Positions 45,701 through 59,200 of a DNA stretch of 64,000 nucleotides are shown piece after piece; within the stretch, counting starts at the first letter, position 1, and each line of letters begins with the position of its first letter. The notes under the pieces are model-generated. The model was not told the origin of the DNA. It did no database searches and saw only the letters and a list, made by a program, of their open reading frames with translations. Where the stretch lies: the NCBI GenBank assembly GCA_030248215.1, contig JASANG010002747.1, positions 1 through 64,000 of the forward strand, written 5' to 3'. This DNA is from Enoplolaimus lenunculus (lineage: Eukaryota > Nematoda > Enoplea > Enoplida > Thoracostomopsidae). Made by a program: the position numbers and the translations under genes.

Positions 45701-48419
45701 GTTTCCGAATGATTACGAAAAAATGGCGAGAAAAAAAGAACAAGAACGCATACGACAAAGAGAGGAACAACGAAAACAAGAAACAGAAGAACGCGAAAGG
45801 TAAATGTTTAAGCAGTACTCGTATTCTCAAAAGTGTATAGCACATGGCACCTGTTCGAGGTAGGTCATGTCATTTTTAATCTGAATATTGGCGGGCTGTT
45901 AAATTGAACTTTTCAATACACACGGCGAAAATTATCACTTTGTAAAACTAATGTTGTCGTTGACAAATTTACTGACAAGAACGTGATGTGAAGTCTAGGT
46001 TTACCGAAGTTTGGGATTTAAATTGGTATCCACCCTCTGGATAAATTTTTCTGGCTTCTGTGGCCGAACCTCAAAATGTTGAAGCTTGGTAAGTATCAAG
46101 GGAGGTGTTAATTGGGCTAATTTTAGGAGAAGAAAAGAACGCCTACAACGTGATATGGCAGATGAATTTCCTGATAGCGATGAAGAAACTGAGAAAGGGC
46201 GTCATTTAGCTCCTGGAGGTAAATATATATCTTTACTAATGGAGTGGGAGCAAATTTGGCGGTGTTAACCATCGGTGGGTAGCGCTGAGTACTTAACAAC
46301 CTATTTAAACTAAGACGTTTATTGTTGGTGGGGTTTTTAAATTTTATTTTTTATTATTTTATATTTGATCAAAAAGCCCGATCTTAATATGGAGAAAAGT
46401 ATTCTCCTGAACATGGCGATAGCCGCTTTAGCACGATGAATTAAGTTATAAAATTGCTTATTGTGACAACTCAAATGTCACAAGACCTAAAACCAAACCA
46501 ATTTGATGATAGTTGCAATATACATTTCTGGGCATTGGTGCCCTCGGTTCGCAACCGGGAGGAAGTTTCTAAGTTGGGGGGTTGCAGAATTGTCAATAAA
46601 GTGTTAGTTCACTAGCCAGTGGTTTGTTACGCCTACAAATAGGCGCATAGTCAAAAACAACCAAATAATTAGTAAAGACAGATAATATATAGCGAACCCC
46701 CACCATTTGTGATAATTTTTCAGCTCCCGGTGCCGCAATTGCTCCTCCCCCGATGCTGATTGAACAAGACAAAGTTGTCGCTGAAGAACCTGCAGCGGCA
46801 GCGACCGCCAAAAAAGATTACGGTGGTGTTGGAAAGGGGTATCATATTGTTGTATTCACGGGGAATGGGTGATACAGACGAGCAAAATAATACGGATACC
46901 GAATTTGAAACGCATAGTTTGTTTGTGACCTGCTAACATGATGCCTCGAAATAAAATTTATACGTTTCCTATCGTAACATGCACATCGTGGCAGAATTTT
47001 CACACTGAGATAAAATAGAATATTTAATATAACTACTTTAGATAAAAAATGTGGTATATTTTGATAGCATTTTTTAGTCACTGCGCGTGTTAATGCAACT
47101 TCGACAATATATTTATTTTTAAATTTACAGTGACAGTTTATTTATTGCAGACTTAATGTTGCTGCGCGCATTATGGAACGCTACGGTTATCGGTCTGGTT
47201 CAGGCCTTGGTAAACAAGAACAAGGCATGAGCACTGCACTTCAAGTTGAAAAAGTTAGCAAACGCGGTGGTAAAATCATTCATGAAAAAGATAAAGGTAA
47301 GACGAAACTTGTAACATTTTGATAGTATGAAAATGAGCAAAAATTAACGAACCTGGGTTTGTGCAGATGTTTCTAGTTAGGTTTCGGTTTTAACGTAGTA
47401 TAGGTCTGAGATTCTTGAGCACCGCTCACAATAATTCCTCCAGCGTTGACAAAAAACAGTTGTAACATAATTTGTGTTGAAGTAATTTTAACTAATTTCA
47501 TAGTAGCACAGCGGTAAGGCAATCAGATATCCTTCGTCTTAAATAACTTCTTGTATTTACGTTATGATGTTTGCAGATGGCGGCGTAGAATCTATCACAG
47601 AAATACTAAAAAATCCAACGAAAGTGGTGCTTTTAAGGGTAAATATTTAGTGATATTGTTCATGAGTAAAATAGCGTAAATTTGATTCTGTGTAGCGTGC
47701 TATAGTGTTCGACCGCAGAATTTAGTTAAGCTTCGGCGAAAGACTGGTTCGCAGCAGATGTTTCTTATAAGGACGTTTTCCATGTTGGCGTATATAGCTT
47801 AAATTGAGTGACCTGTTTCTTCACATAGTGGTGGATGTTTTAGTCGAACATTAATTATATTTTTATTACGCCAGTTTACTTTTTCTTTTTGTATTACGAT
47901 AGTTTACTTTTTTATTGTTCTGTTTTAGAATATGGTCGGCCCTGGTGAAGTCGATGAAGAGTTAGAATTGGAAGTTAAAGAAGAATGCACGAAGTATGGA
48001 GAAGTTATCAAATGTACCATATTTGAGGTTAGCACTTTATATTTAACCGGCTAAAAGTTAAGAGTTACAAGACAAATGTTGAAATCAAATCCAACCAAAG
48101 TTATTTTGTGTAAAAATCAGAAGCACGATCTTCTAAAATAAATTACAAAAAAGAATCTTTTAAAAGTGAAAAATATTTGCTTATTATTCGTTTTACATTC
48201 AGGGTGTTTGGTTTACATACGTAATTATTTTGGTTTTTATCATTTTAGATTCCTAACGCTCCTGACGACGAAGCGGTTCGAATATTTTTGGAATTTGCCA
48301 AAGTTGAACAAGCAATCAAAGCCGTCGTTGACTTGAACGGTCGATTTTTTGGAGGCCGGCATGTCAAGGCTGGTTTTTTTAATTTGGATAAATTTCGGCG
48401 CATGGAATTCGTAGATTGA
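42764..48419 (+). CDS. RBM17: Splicing factor 45 (RBM17/SPF45)
   Basis: Nuclear splicing factor acting in the second step and in alternative 3' splice-site choice. Ten exons: 42764-42824, 44077-44150, 44432-44614, 45594-45799, 46127-46218, 46724-46838, 47151-47296, 47577-47638, 47929-48027 and 48249-48419. All joins are in phase and give 402 residues, against 401 in human. Landmarks match the family: MSLYDGL start, GWSSGFKLLKSQIQ, LAPAIDL, EYNPLFPNDYEK, then a basic coiled stretch. A G-patch follows at about 244-290 (ARIMERYGYRSGSGLGKQEQ), and a C-terminal U2AF-homology motif from about 306 with RFF at 378-380 (human RYF), the tryptophan-pocket signature. The acceptor of exon 4 is the weakest call: AGCAG before 45594 is purine-rich, and TTTAAG before 45609 is an in-frame alternative. 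POLR1E follows on the same strand. Confidence 0.95.
42870..43475 (+). mobile_element. GC-rich SINE-like pair in RBM17 intron 1
   Basis: A GC-rich island in an AT-rich intron. At its left end (about 42873-42935) is a tRNA-like stretch with an A-box-like TAGTGGGTAGCGTGTCTGC and a following GGTTTTGGTTCGGTC. At its right end (about 43398-43465) is a second one with CAGCGGGTATCATGAGTGCC and GAGTTCGATCCTC, a good B-box. Two tRNA-derived SINEs, or one composite, are likely. The open frames inside are incidental. Confidence 0.5.
44637..45280. mobile_element. Non-autonomous hAT-type element, CTCGGTCTCG family
   Basis: A 644-bp element in intron 3 of RBM17. The ends are CAGGGATTGACG and, on the other strand, CAGCGATGGCCG. 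Subterminal GGTCTCGGTC repeats occur at both ends and in opposite orientation. The flanks CCTTAGGG and CCTCAGGG form an 8-bp target duplication with one difference, the hAT hallmark. It starts 22 bp after the donor of exon 3. A short TTACGCTTCAGT-type tract lies inside at about 44930-44985. Confidence 0.8.
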
Positions 48420-50270
48420 AAGTTGAAACTTGAAATTTTGACTTTCGATCAATTTCGCTGGCTATCATTTTTGACGGGGCGTTTGGTTTGGATTTGAACG
48501 TGTAAATCTGGGAAAAACAGTGACGCGTTGGTGTATATGTGCCTTTTTTGTATCATATAAAGGATGTACAATTGGAGTAAATTGGTGGAAGCAAATTGTT
48601 GGTCCTTTGGTACAGTGAAATCCACAATATGGTACATGCTAATATGTTGGTTAAATGCCTGTTTTGTAGAAATTAAGATCACTATTTGGTATAGATCAGT
48701 TGCAAATGTCCAAAGTAGTGCGGATGTAGAGCAATTAGATAATATTAACTATTTTACAGCGTATTTCAAAATTTCGGCTTTAATCTTTAGTTTGAGTTGC
48801 ATTGTAAGTTTTAATATTCCGCGTTTGGTTCATGGAATATGGGCGTATTCATATACGTTGCATTAGAGTTGCATCCGTACCTGAGTACTCCTGTCATTCC
48901 AGATCGTTTTCGCCGGAACATTTCGGGTCCGGGATTTGGCGGTGGGAAATTAAGTGCGCACTATTTTATGGAGGATTGCCTAGGGTACTCTGTTTACCTA
49001 GAATCAAAATTTTAAACTTGGGAATCAGTGCGGAAGATTTTAAGGTGATTTGCTATGGAGTTTGCCCGCTTATATATTTTAGACGTATTGAAAGATGCTG
49101 TTTGAAATGCAAAATGTTTTAAAATAGTGTACTATTTTTGGTACGATAGAGCTGTTTGCTTTTGTGGAAGTACAATAGAAGTATTGCGTTATATTCGGTA
49201 GGTAATCATTTGGATGTTTGTACCTGTATGCATTGTTACATTTAAATGTTTTGAATTAATAGTAAATTTTTCACTTGGACGTCTGTTTTGGTCGCGGTTG
49301 CATTACGATATCAGCTGCTGTAGAATATGTAAGGGAGCAGTTAAACATTCCAGGTCTCCTCAAGCTGCGAGCCTGTTAGAACCGCACATCTGTAATAATG
49401 CAAAAGGTCGCGAGGCTTTATGCGATACGGGATTAACTTAAAAATTTTTTAAGGTTATTAAAATTATTGTGAATGACATTTAGTTACCTGCTAGCGTTTT
49501 AGGCGAAAATTTTTTAGTTTTGTATAATAGATTCGGCCTTAATGTCTTGCGAACGAACGTTTGGTTACAAATAGTTGCTGTTATAATGGTATATATTACC
49601 GTTTAGCTGATATGGTAAGTACGTGCGTAACCAGGATTTATTAAAATACTGTTCCACCCCTGTTAGCATCACCGAATACCTTGATGTTAAATGTAAAAAA
49701 GTTAAATGAGAAGGCTGATATGATGTTTACGACAACGGTAATGATCAAAATCAATTTTCCACATTTTGATTGCCTACTCTATGAGTGAAAGGGTGAAATC
49801 AAGGGTGTACGAAAAGTGTCTGCAAAATACTCATGAAATTTGTCAAAAATTTAGATCTTATCATAATTTTTAGGCTTCATTGAATAACTTCATAATTACA
49901 TATAATTAACATTTTAATACATTAGTGGTTGTTAGGTAGGATACTATTAAACATATTTGCAAAAGCATACTTTAAAATTAATAACCAAATAATAGCACTT
50001 TAACACTTGGCTGGTACTAGTAATTTCATGAAACGAATCGATATATCAGTAGCAATCAATTTTATATAAGCGATTAACATATAGCAATGTAATCTAAAAT
50101 ATTGACAAAATACAGCTAAATAACATCGGTGTTTGTTTAAATGTAGGGAACATAAATGTGTGTGAATTCAGTTTTTGTTAATATTATACAGAATGGTATA
50201 TTTAGTTGCCTGATAGCGTTTTAGGGGAAGAGCTTTTAATTTTGTAGGTGTAGACGTATTAATCCGAACA
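48420..50270. other. Between RBM17 and POLR1E
   Basis: The first part is the 3' UTR and flank of RBM17; an ATATAAA near 48555 could serve as a weak poly(A) signal. The open frames at 48.56-49.44 kb do not resemble known proteins. The segment at about 49480-49620 is a decayed duplicate of the POLR1E first exon and its upstream sequence. Confidence 0.5.
49485..49620 (+). pseudogene. Decayed duplicate of POLR1E exon 1 and leader
   Basis: This stretch aligns with 50205-50375. The leader parts match closely (ATTTAGTTACCTGCTAGCG versus ATTTAGTTGCCTGATAGCG). The exon part is recognisable (AGATTCGGCCTTAATGTCTT versus AGATTCAGCATTGGTTTGTT) and both end in GCTGTTATAA before the donor. Downstream, TTACCGTTTAGCTGATATGG is identical in both. 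The start codon and frame are lost here, so only 50271-50339 can be the working exon. The copies are about 720 bp apart in direct orientation. Confidence 0.7.
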
Positions 50271-53200
50271 ATGGTAGATTCAGCATTGGTTTGTTATTTT
50301 GCCAATGGACGACTGGTAAACGAAGCCGCTGTTATAACGGTACGTACGTGTTACCGTTTAGCTGATATGGCATGTGTTTAGCTGAGATTTCATTAGAAGT
50401 ATTTACTTAGCTGCCTAGTTCGTTAAAACACTTTGAACCTTTTACGCAGGAACTACATTTGACAGTAACAGTAACAAAAATTCGTTTTCCAGGGGTTTCA
50501 CTTTGTTAATTTATATGATCTCGGTCTGCTATTTTACTACAGGAGGAATCTCTTCCCCCAGATAAATCCAAGGCAAGCACTGCCAAACGGTACCAAATGC
50601 AAGCGCATAATGACGTCGTGTTCCGTGGAAAGATCTTGAATTCTGGTGATAACAGTGATTTTGCTGTGTTGATCCGTGACAAAACAACTGGAGCTATCAG
50701 GTTTATGGATGCTCAATTGGTAGAGTTTCATCCAACTTTTCCGAAAGTTGAAACTGAACGGTAAGAATTTTGATTTGGTTTTGGTTCCGTCTTAAAATAT
50801 GAGTGAGCGTTTGATCTCAATATTTTCAGTGGAAATTCAAGCTAGGAAATGTTAATCATACTTAACCATTGGCTGTATGCCAGAGTACACACTGCAGTCA
50901 AAAAATACTGAAGCTGGGTACTTCAGTATCCGGCTAAGACAGGAGACGAAGCCGGATCCTGATATTAATTATTGTCTATTTCAACAAAAAGTCAGCTTGA
51001 TCACGCAGATTAGTATTACTGGCTATATTTTGTTATAATTTTATTCTTGCAAAGATTTGTTATCAACGAATTAATTCCGCAATGTAGAATAACCGAGCCG
51101 AATGTTGATTTTTTTGTTTGAGTCGGATATCTGGTTATGCTCTGGGAGATACACAGGAGATACATATCGATGATAGTGAAGGGAAGGATTGCATAATTAA
51201 ACAAGAAACAGTACATTATTTCGTGCAATGTTTCGATGTTTAGTTTTTCTATGGGACCTATATATTATTTTACCAGCTTTTATATTTATAGACAGAAAGC
51301 TGATGAACAGAGTAAAGGTGAACATCGGGCCGCTTATGAAGATCAAGCTTTGTATTGGGAGAAACGTTTCGCGTTAAGTATGAAATTTGGAAGCAAAAAA
51401 GCCAAACAGTCAATTAATGCTCGCCAGCGCAATGTGATTTCTGAAGTAAGCAAATTGTGAATCATATTGGATTGTATGCAATAGCACTTATTTTAAGAGT
51501 TTAGCTGTAAGTTTTCAAATAAGCGAACTGTGGTTATTACGAAAAGTTTGCAATAGAGTTAGATATGTATTTGAATATAACTACTGTTCGTCATGTCCAT
51601 GTTCTTGTTGTGAGAGTTTTGTGTCGCTTTCGAACAAAATTTGCACTTGCAAATTTCAGCTGCAAATTTTCGCTGTAAAACGTTAACCCTGTGAATAGTG
51701 TTTATACTGTAGGTAACACGCTAATCGCAGTCGCAGCGATTACGAAACGCGTAAATTTTTCCGCAATTCCTGTGGGTTTTACAAGAACACAAAGATTTTT
51801 TACTAGCTTTCAAATGTGGAGTTTCGATGTTCTAGTAGTGGTGTTTGTTTTATGAATGACGCTTTTTATTTAAATTTTGCATAATAAATCAAATTTTCAC
51901 AGTAAACGAACTCAGAAGATTTAGTTGTAACTAAATGTTTTGTTTCACATGGTTTACTGATGTTTTAGGGCAATTTAGACCAAGTAATGAATACTGCGAC
52001 TCAATCAATTACGGATTCGTCTCTGTTGTAAGTACTGATTATTCAGTCAATTTGAAGATTGGCATAGGGGAGATGTATCCAAAGGCATAGCTAGGAGAAG
52101 TGGTTTGTTGATCGAAACCTACCTTGTTGTTTTGTTCAGGGACTGTTAGAACTTACCCTTATTGAGCGAAGCGAAACGAGTGAAGCTCGGAGTTTCGTGG
52201 AGCGGTTTATGTTTTGTACTCTGGGATCGAAACGTGGATGTCTGTCCGTCCCAAAAGAATGTCAGGAATGGCTGAACCGATTTTGATAAACTGTTTTGTT
52301 TGAAAGCCAATAATGCTGCGGTGTTAACTTTAAAATTTTAGCCGTTTATTAGCTACAGGCTAATTTGCATAATTAGTTAAGCCTAAATTAGTAATTTCTG
52401 CATTATTTCACTAATTATTACAGTTACAAGCAATCTAATGTCAGCATTAAAGGGTTTTTTGGGTGCGAGGAATCGAATAGATTGTTTATAAACCTCCAAA
52501 ACCGATAATTGAGTAAATAGCTAATAGATAATTTGCATAGTAACGTGGGTTATAAACCTAAATTAGGACTTTTTACAATATTTCACTATTGTTGCGACTA
52601 AAAGCAATCCGATTTTAGCACTAAAGGAATAGTAGGTGCGAGGAATTTGAATAAATTGTCTGCAAACCCTCAAAACCGATAATGGAAAAGTTAGCTAATA
52701 GCTAATTTGCATATTATCTTAGTTGACCAGTCGTAATGGGACTACATTTATTGAGCGAAGCTCGAACACACGTAAACAATTAAGGTAATATGCAAATTAG
52801 TTATTAGCTAACTATTCATTTATCGGTTTTGGAGGTTTGTAAGCAATTTTCTCAGATTCCTCGCACGCAAAAACATTTCAGCCACCCTAATAATTATTGG
52901 AATAATTCAAAAAGTCCTAATTTTGTCTCGTCAATTAAGCAAATATGCAAAGTATCTATTAGCTAACTATTCGATAATCGCCTTTAAAGGTTTGTAGACA
53001 ATTTATTCAGATTCCCCGCACCCGAAAACCCATTATTGCTGAAATTAGATTGCTTGTAACCCTAATAATTAGTGCAAAATTGTAAAAACGCCTAATTTAG
53101 GCTTATCAACTATGCTTATATGCGAATTATCTATTAGCTAACTACTCAATTATTGGTTTTAGACGTTTGTAAACAATTTATTCAAATTCCTCGCACCTAA

Positions 53201-56200
53201 AAACCCTTTATTGCTGAAATTATATTGCTTTTAACCTTAATAATTAGTGAAATATTGTAAGAAGTCCTAATTTAGGCTTACAAACTATGCTAATATGCAA
53301 ATTATCCATTAGCTAACTACTCAATTTTCAGTTTTGGAGGTTTGTAAACAGTCTACGGAGATTTCTCGCACCCAAAAATCCTTTAATGCTAAAATTAGAT
53401 TGCTTCTAACTGTAATAATTACTGAAATATTGTGGAAAGTCCTAATTTAGGCTTTTATTAATTATGCAAATTAGCATGTAGCTAATAAATGGCTTAAAAT
53501 TTTAAAACCCCAATGCGCGGTTAACACTCTAGGATAATTGGCTTTCAAACAAAAAAAGTTTATCAAAATCGGTTCAGCCGTTCCTGAGATTCTTTTCGGA
53601 CAGACAGACGGACAGACGGACGGACGCACATCCACCTTTCGACCCCCAAAGTACAAAACATAAAACGCTTCGCGAAACTCCGAGCTTCGCTCGAAGTTTT
53701 GTTTCGCTCAATAAGACAAAATTAGTTGACCAGTCGTAGTGGAACTACATTTATTGAGCGAAGCTCGAACACACGTAAGCAATTAGGGCAATATGCAAAT
53801 TAGTTATTATCTGGCTATTCATTTATCGGTTTTGGAGGTTTGTAAGCAATTTCCTCCGATTCCTCGCACCCAAAAACCCCTCAGCCACCCTAATAATTAT
53901 TGGAATAATTTAAAAAGTCCTAATTTTGTCTCGTCAATTAAGCAAATATGCATATTATCTATTAGCTAACTACTCAATTATCGGTTTTTCGGTTTTAGAC
54001 GTTTGTAAACAATTTATTCAGATTCCTCGCACCAAAAAACCTTCAGTAAACCCTAATAATTATTGAAATAATTTAAAAAGTCATAATTTTGTCTTGTCAA
54101 TTAAGCTAATATGCAAATTAGCTATTAGCTAACTATTCAATTATCGGTTTTGGAGGTTTGTAAACAATTTATTCAGATTCTTCGCGCCCAAAAACCTTCA
54201 GTAAACCCTAATATTTATTGGAATCATTTAAAAAGTCCTGGTTTTGTCTTGTCAATTAAGCTAATATGTAAATTAGCTATTAGCTAACTATTTAATTATC
54301 GGTTTGGGATGTTGTAAACAATTTATTCAAATTCCGCGCACCTAAAAACCCTTTATTGCTGAAATTATATTGCTTTTAACCTTAATAATTAGTGAAATAT
54401 TGTAAGAAGTCCTAATTTAGGCTTACAAACTATGCTAATATGCAAATTATCCATTAGCTAACTACTCAATTTTCAGTTTTGGAGGTTTGTAAACAGTCTA
54501 CGGAGATTTCTCGCACCCAAAAATCCTTTAATGCTAAAATTAGATTGCTTCTAACTGTAATAATTACTGAAATATTGTGGAAAGTCCTAATTTAGGCTTT
54601 TATTAATTATGCAAATTAGCATGGCTTAAAATTTTAAAACCCCAATGCGAGGTTAACACTCTAGGATAATTGGCTTTCAAACAAAAAAAAGTTTATGAAA
54701 ATCGGTTCAGCCGTTCCTGATATTCTTTTCGGACGGACGGACGGACGGACATCCACCTTTCGACCCCCAAATTTGCATATTAACTTAATTGACAAGACAA
54801 TATTAGGACTTTAAATTAGTTCAATAGGGTGACTGAAGGTTTTTTGGTGCGCGGAACCTGAATAAATTGTTTACAAACCTCCAAAACCGATAAATGAATA
54901 GTAAGTTAATAACGAATTTGCATATTTCCTTAATTGCTTACGAAGACCGATAATTAAATAGTTATCTAATAGCTAATTTGCATATTAGCTTAATTAGTTC
55001 AGCTAAAATTAGGACTTTTCATATTTTCACTGATGATTAGGTTTAGAAGCAATCAAATTCAGTATTAAAAAGTTTTGGGTGTGAGAAGTCTGAGCGAATT
55101 GTTTATAAACCTCCAAGTCCGATAATTGAATAGTTAGCTAATAGGCAATTTGCATATTAGCTTAATTAGTTAAACTAAAATTAGGACTTTTCATATTATT
55201 TCACTGATGATTAGGTTTAGAAGCAATCAAATCCAGTATTAAAGAGTTTTGGGTGTGAGAAGTCTGAGCAAATTGTTTATAAACCTCCAAGTCCGATAAT
55301 TGAATAGTTAGCTAATAGGTAATTTGCATATTAGCTGAATTGGTTAAGCCTAAATTAGGACTTTTTAAATTATTTCTGAAGTATGTCCCAGCTTCGCTCA
55401 ATGCATGTAGTTCTACTACGACTGGTTGTATTGATTTAGGTACATTTATAATCATACTGTGCATGCTCATTATGCGTGGTATTTGTATGTTTGTGTTTAT
55501 CTATAAACGTGTGTCTACAGCTATGCATGCAGCAGGGTTTATCCGGATATTGGGCTCCAGCAAAAAATCCACATCCAGCTCCCGTATTATATAATATAAC
55601 CGACTCGACTTTTTACGGAAAACCTTATTCGGTCACGCCACATCGTAGCCCATTTTGAGACAAAACTAAAGGGCGGTATATTAAAGATTGCAGGAATCAT
55701 GAATTGCATCGAAAACTTTTGAATCGCTTTTTGCATTGCGATGCGAGAACTCAATCTTACAAAAAATCTGTATGCAGAGAACTGTAGCAAAGCTCTGCTA
55801 AAGATACCGTGTTTTGACTCGTCAGAACGCTATTTTAGCATTAACATAAAAGAAAATTTACTCTTGTCAAATCACGACACAAAGATTTTGTTTACTAAAT
55901 TGAAATGGAAAATATAAAACGTATATGACATCAAACAAACCCATGTATACACTAAATATCCAGTTCCTTCTCCGATAAATGACGGAGCCAGGTGTTGAAC
56001 TACCCGGCTGCGGCATTTTTTTGGTACTCTGTTGAGCCCTGACATGTACATACGTGCGTGTTATTTTTGTATGTATATTTGTTTATTTCATTATTTTATT
56101 AGGCAAACGCCGGAAGCATCTCCATCTATTACTGCTACAGTGTCAAGCGCCTTGCCTGTGTACAACGCAACTGCTACCGATCCAAGTGATGTCTTTGCGT

Positions 56201-59200
56201 TGGACACGTTTTTAACTGAATTCGACCTGCAAACCATCGAATCAACTGTGGAACTTTTTGCTGCGAAATCAGAAAAAGATATGGTCGCTGAAGGTGAGCG
56301 TGCTTAGGCTGAGGACTTGTGCTTAGACTGAGGCTTAGGTTTTATAGTTAGCCTTTTCCTAGACCTGAACCTTAGCCTGTGGGCGAGTGTAAGAGTAAAG
56401 ATTTTTCGTTAGTCAAGGTGAGACCGATTGAGGAGTTGTGATTTGTTTAACTCCTCCACCATCGCGCACAGATTGCTAATTCAGGTGCTTTCAGTGTTGT
56501 GTGTATCACATCAAACGATGTTTGCCGGAGTGCAGAGAATCGGGCTACTAAACGAAACTGAATTATACCGGAATTGGAACATTAGTTTATATCGGAATCG
56601 AAATCTAGAAATTTTCATAGTTCATACTTTTCACATGCCTATACTTATTTATTTCAAATTAGTATGCGAAAGATCTCCCGATTCAACTGCTGGCGGTTAC
56701 TGCGACCACAACGTAGACCGCAACCGCGATTGTGCAATATTAAAGCGTCAATCGGTTGCTGAACGCGGGTACATGTGCACTCTGAGTTGTGAAATCGTGT
56801 CTCTAGACTGTTCTGGTCGCAAGCAAAAAATTCGTGCGAGATTCTAAAACGGCCTCAGGCGGAGTCGAGATTAATGCGAACTTAATTCTGTTTATGTCTG
56901 TTTGCTGATTGTTGTCAACATGAATTTTCAGGTCATTCATCATTTGTGATCGAATTGTTTGCGGCGTTGTTAAAGATGGATAAACCTAGTCGCATGCAGT
57001 TGCTGCCGTATCTGATATATTTGAATTCAATGATTTATATAAAGAATGCGCTTGGTAAGTGGCATAATGAAAGTAAAAAAAGGAAATAATAAACTACAAT
57101 TTCAAGTACAGAGCGAAATAACACATAATACGCTGTAGCTGTGAATTCTGCGACATAAATTGAAATGAATAAATTATATACCGAGACCTGATAATCGATT
57201 CTGGTCTGTTCTATTGCGATAGTTATTGAGTGTTTGTTCTTTTTCGAGGTGTATCACTATTAAAAAGGTGACATGCAAGCTAACGTCATTGAACGGCGCA
57301 GTTTTTGACAAGTATCGGAAACAAGAGATTTCCTAGTGTCTGGGCCCGGTGTGGCATGTAATAAGGACTCCCCCGAATGTCTATCCCCAGTCCTTTTGCA
57401 CTCCCTCCTCACAGAGAACTCACAATTACGAATTAGTAAAAAATTAGGTTTGGATGTCATTTAAAACACTTGTCTCTGATAGCTAATGACAGCACAATAG
57501 AGATATTATACATTTGAAGTGTGGTTCGATCAAACTTAGAATTAACTCGTTGACATTGCGGACAGGCATTGACGTAGTAGTGGTGAAGTTCGAGCGTTTA
57601 TACTGACCAGTGTGTAAACGGATACTAAAAATAACGGAAACGGATATTGATCAAAATACCACAAGCAGATAAAGATAAAGATAGTGGAGACACAAGCGAC
57701 CGAGAAACCAAATACAATTTTGGCATTAAATTTTGGTATAAAATTTGAATTTTGATCTTTGTTAGCGTTATCAATGGTAAAGTGTGAATATTGGACAAAG
57801 AGTGAAAATAACTTACGTTGGACGTTGAACCATCGCTTCGTTTGCGAATGAAGCGTAACTCATTATCAACAATTTGAAAATTTTTGCAAGCATGACGAAA
57901 ATTTGCCTTATGTCTTTTATCCTTTAAGTATTCAGGATATTTTTCTGTGATAGAAAGTCGTAGATATGTTTAAAATCTATATGCCCATATTTTTGGCGTT
58001 CCATTACTTATAATTGTTAATGCTCAATAAATCTACAAAAAGTGGAAAAAGTCGCTGAATTAATGTCATGGGTAAAAATTAAAATAAGAAACGTGGAAAA
58101 CAGGTGGCAAAGGTCTGGTCGATAAAAATGATAAGCAGATGGCAAACTCTAAACAGCAGACGCGTGAAACGTGAGAAAGGGACGAGCATGTGCATCGTAA
58201 GAAACAGAAGGTAAACGTCTACTCAACAAAAATCAACATCATGAGAAACAGAAAGAAAAAGTATGTGCCACATCGAGACGCTTGTATTGGAGTAGGAGAC
58301 TGTAGTCGCTTCAAAAACATTAAGTTCATCTGTATCCGCTACTAGCAACCTGTAATTGGAACTCAGTCCTACATATAAGCGCAAGCTTATCTATTCTCCT
58401 CACCTTGAGTCGCAACTTCGCGGGAGTAGAAATTATATAAGGGGAATGCAAATTATAAGAACTGGGGAGTACAAATTAGATATAATAAGGACTGGGGGAG
58501 TGCATATTATGGGGAATCTTCGTGTCCAACAAGTTGCTCTGTTCTCGTTTGAAAAATATGAATCACAAGAAATTACAATACGTGGTATTTAATTCACATG
58601 TTTGATGTACACACGACACAATATAGATTGTTTATTTTCCCACTCTTAGCCACCATATACGTATTAATACGTAAATAAATCATAACTAATGTTGATAGTT
58701 ATCTTGACGGGGAACCGTTTGGTGCCATGGTACCTGCTGAACTTGCCTTTGGTCCCAGTCCCGGTAAAAATCATGACCCTGGGGCAACTATATCGAAAAT
58801 CTCTTCTGATAGAGAAGTGGCCGTCGATAAGAATGGTACTGAAGGTAGAGATATATTCTTTTGCTGGAGTAGATTGCTATTCTTGTAGGTGTTTGGCAAT
58901 CCTCGACGTGCATAGTTTAATTCTGTTTCTTCGTTTTATTGTTTTGAGTTCTTTATTTTAATGAATTTTTCATTTGTTTTTTATTGTTTTAAGATACGTA
59001 CGACGCTTTTCATTTATATTTTGGGAGATTCATTGCATCCGGTGCACGAACTTTATGCCTTTAGTATATAATAAGGTGATCATGAGAGGTCATGAGCGCG
59101 GTGTCTTTTTAAAATAATATTTAATTTACTTATTTTAGTTGAAAGTCGTTTTATTGAAATGTCACGATTCAAACCTCATCAAATCCCGTCGTGTCTTCGT

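Noticed and set aside
53471-53656. Minus-strand open frame reading VRPSVCPSVCPKR
   Set aside because: It comes from the GGACGGAC microsatellite in the foldback repeat. This kind of RPSVCP string is a frequent false protein from such repeats.
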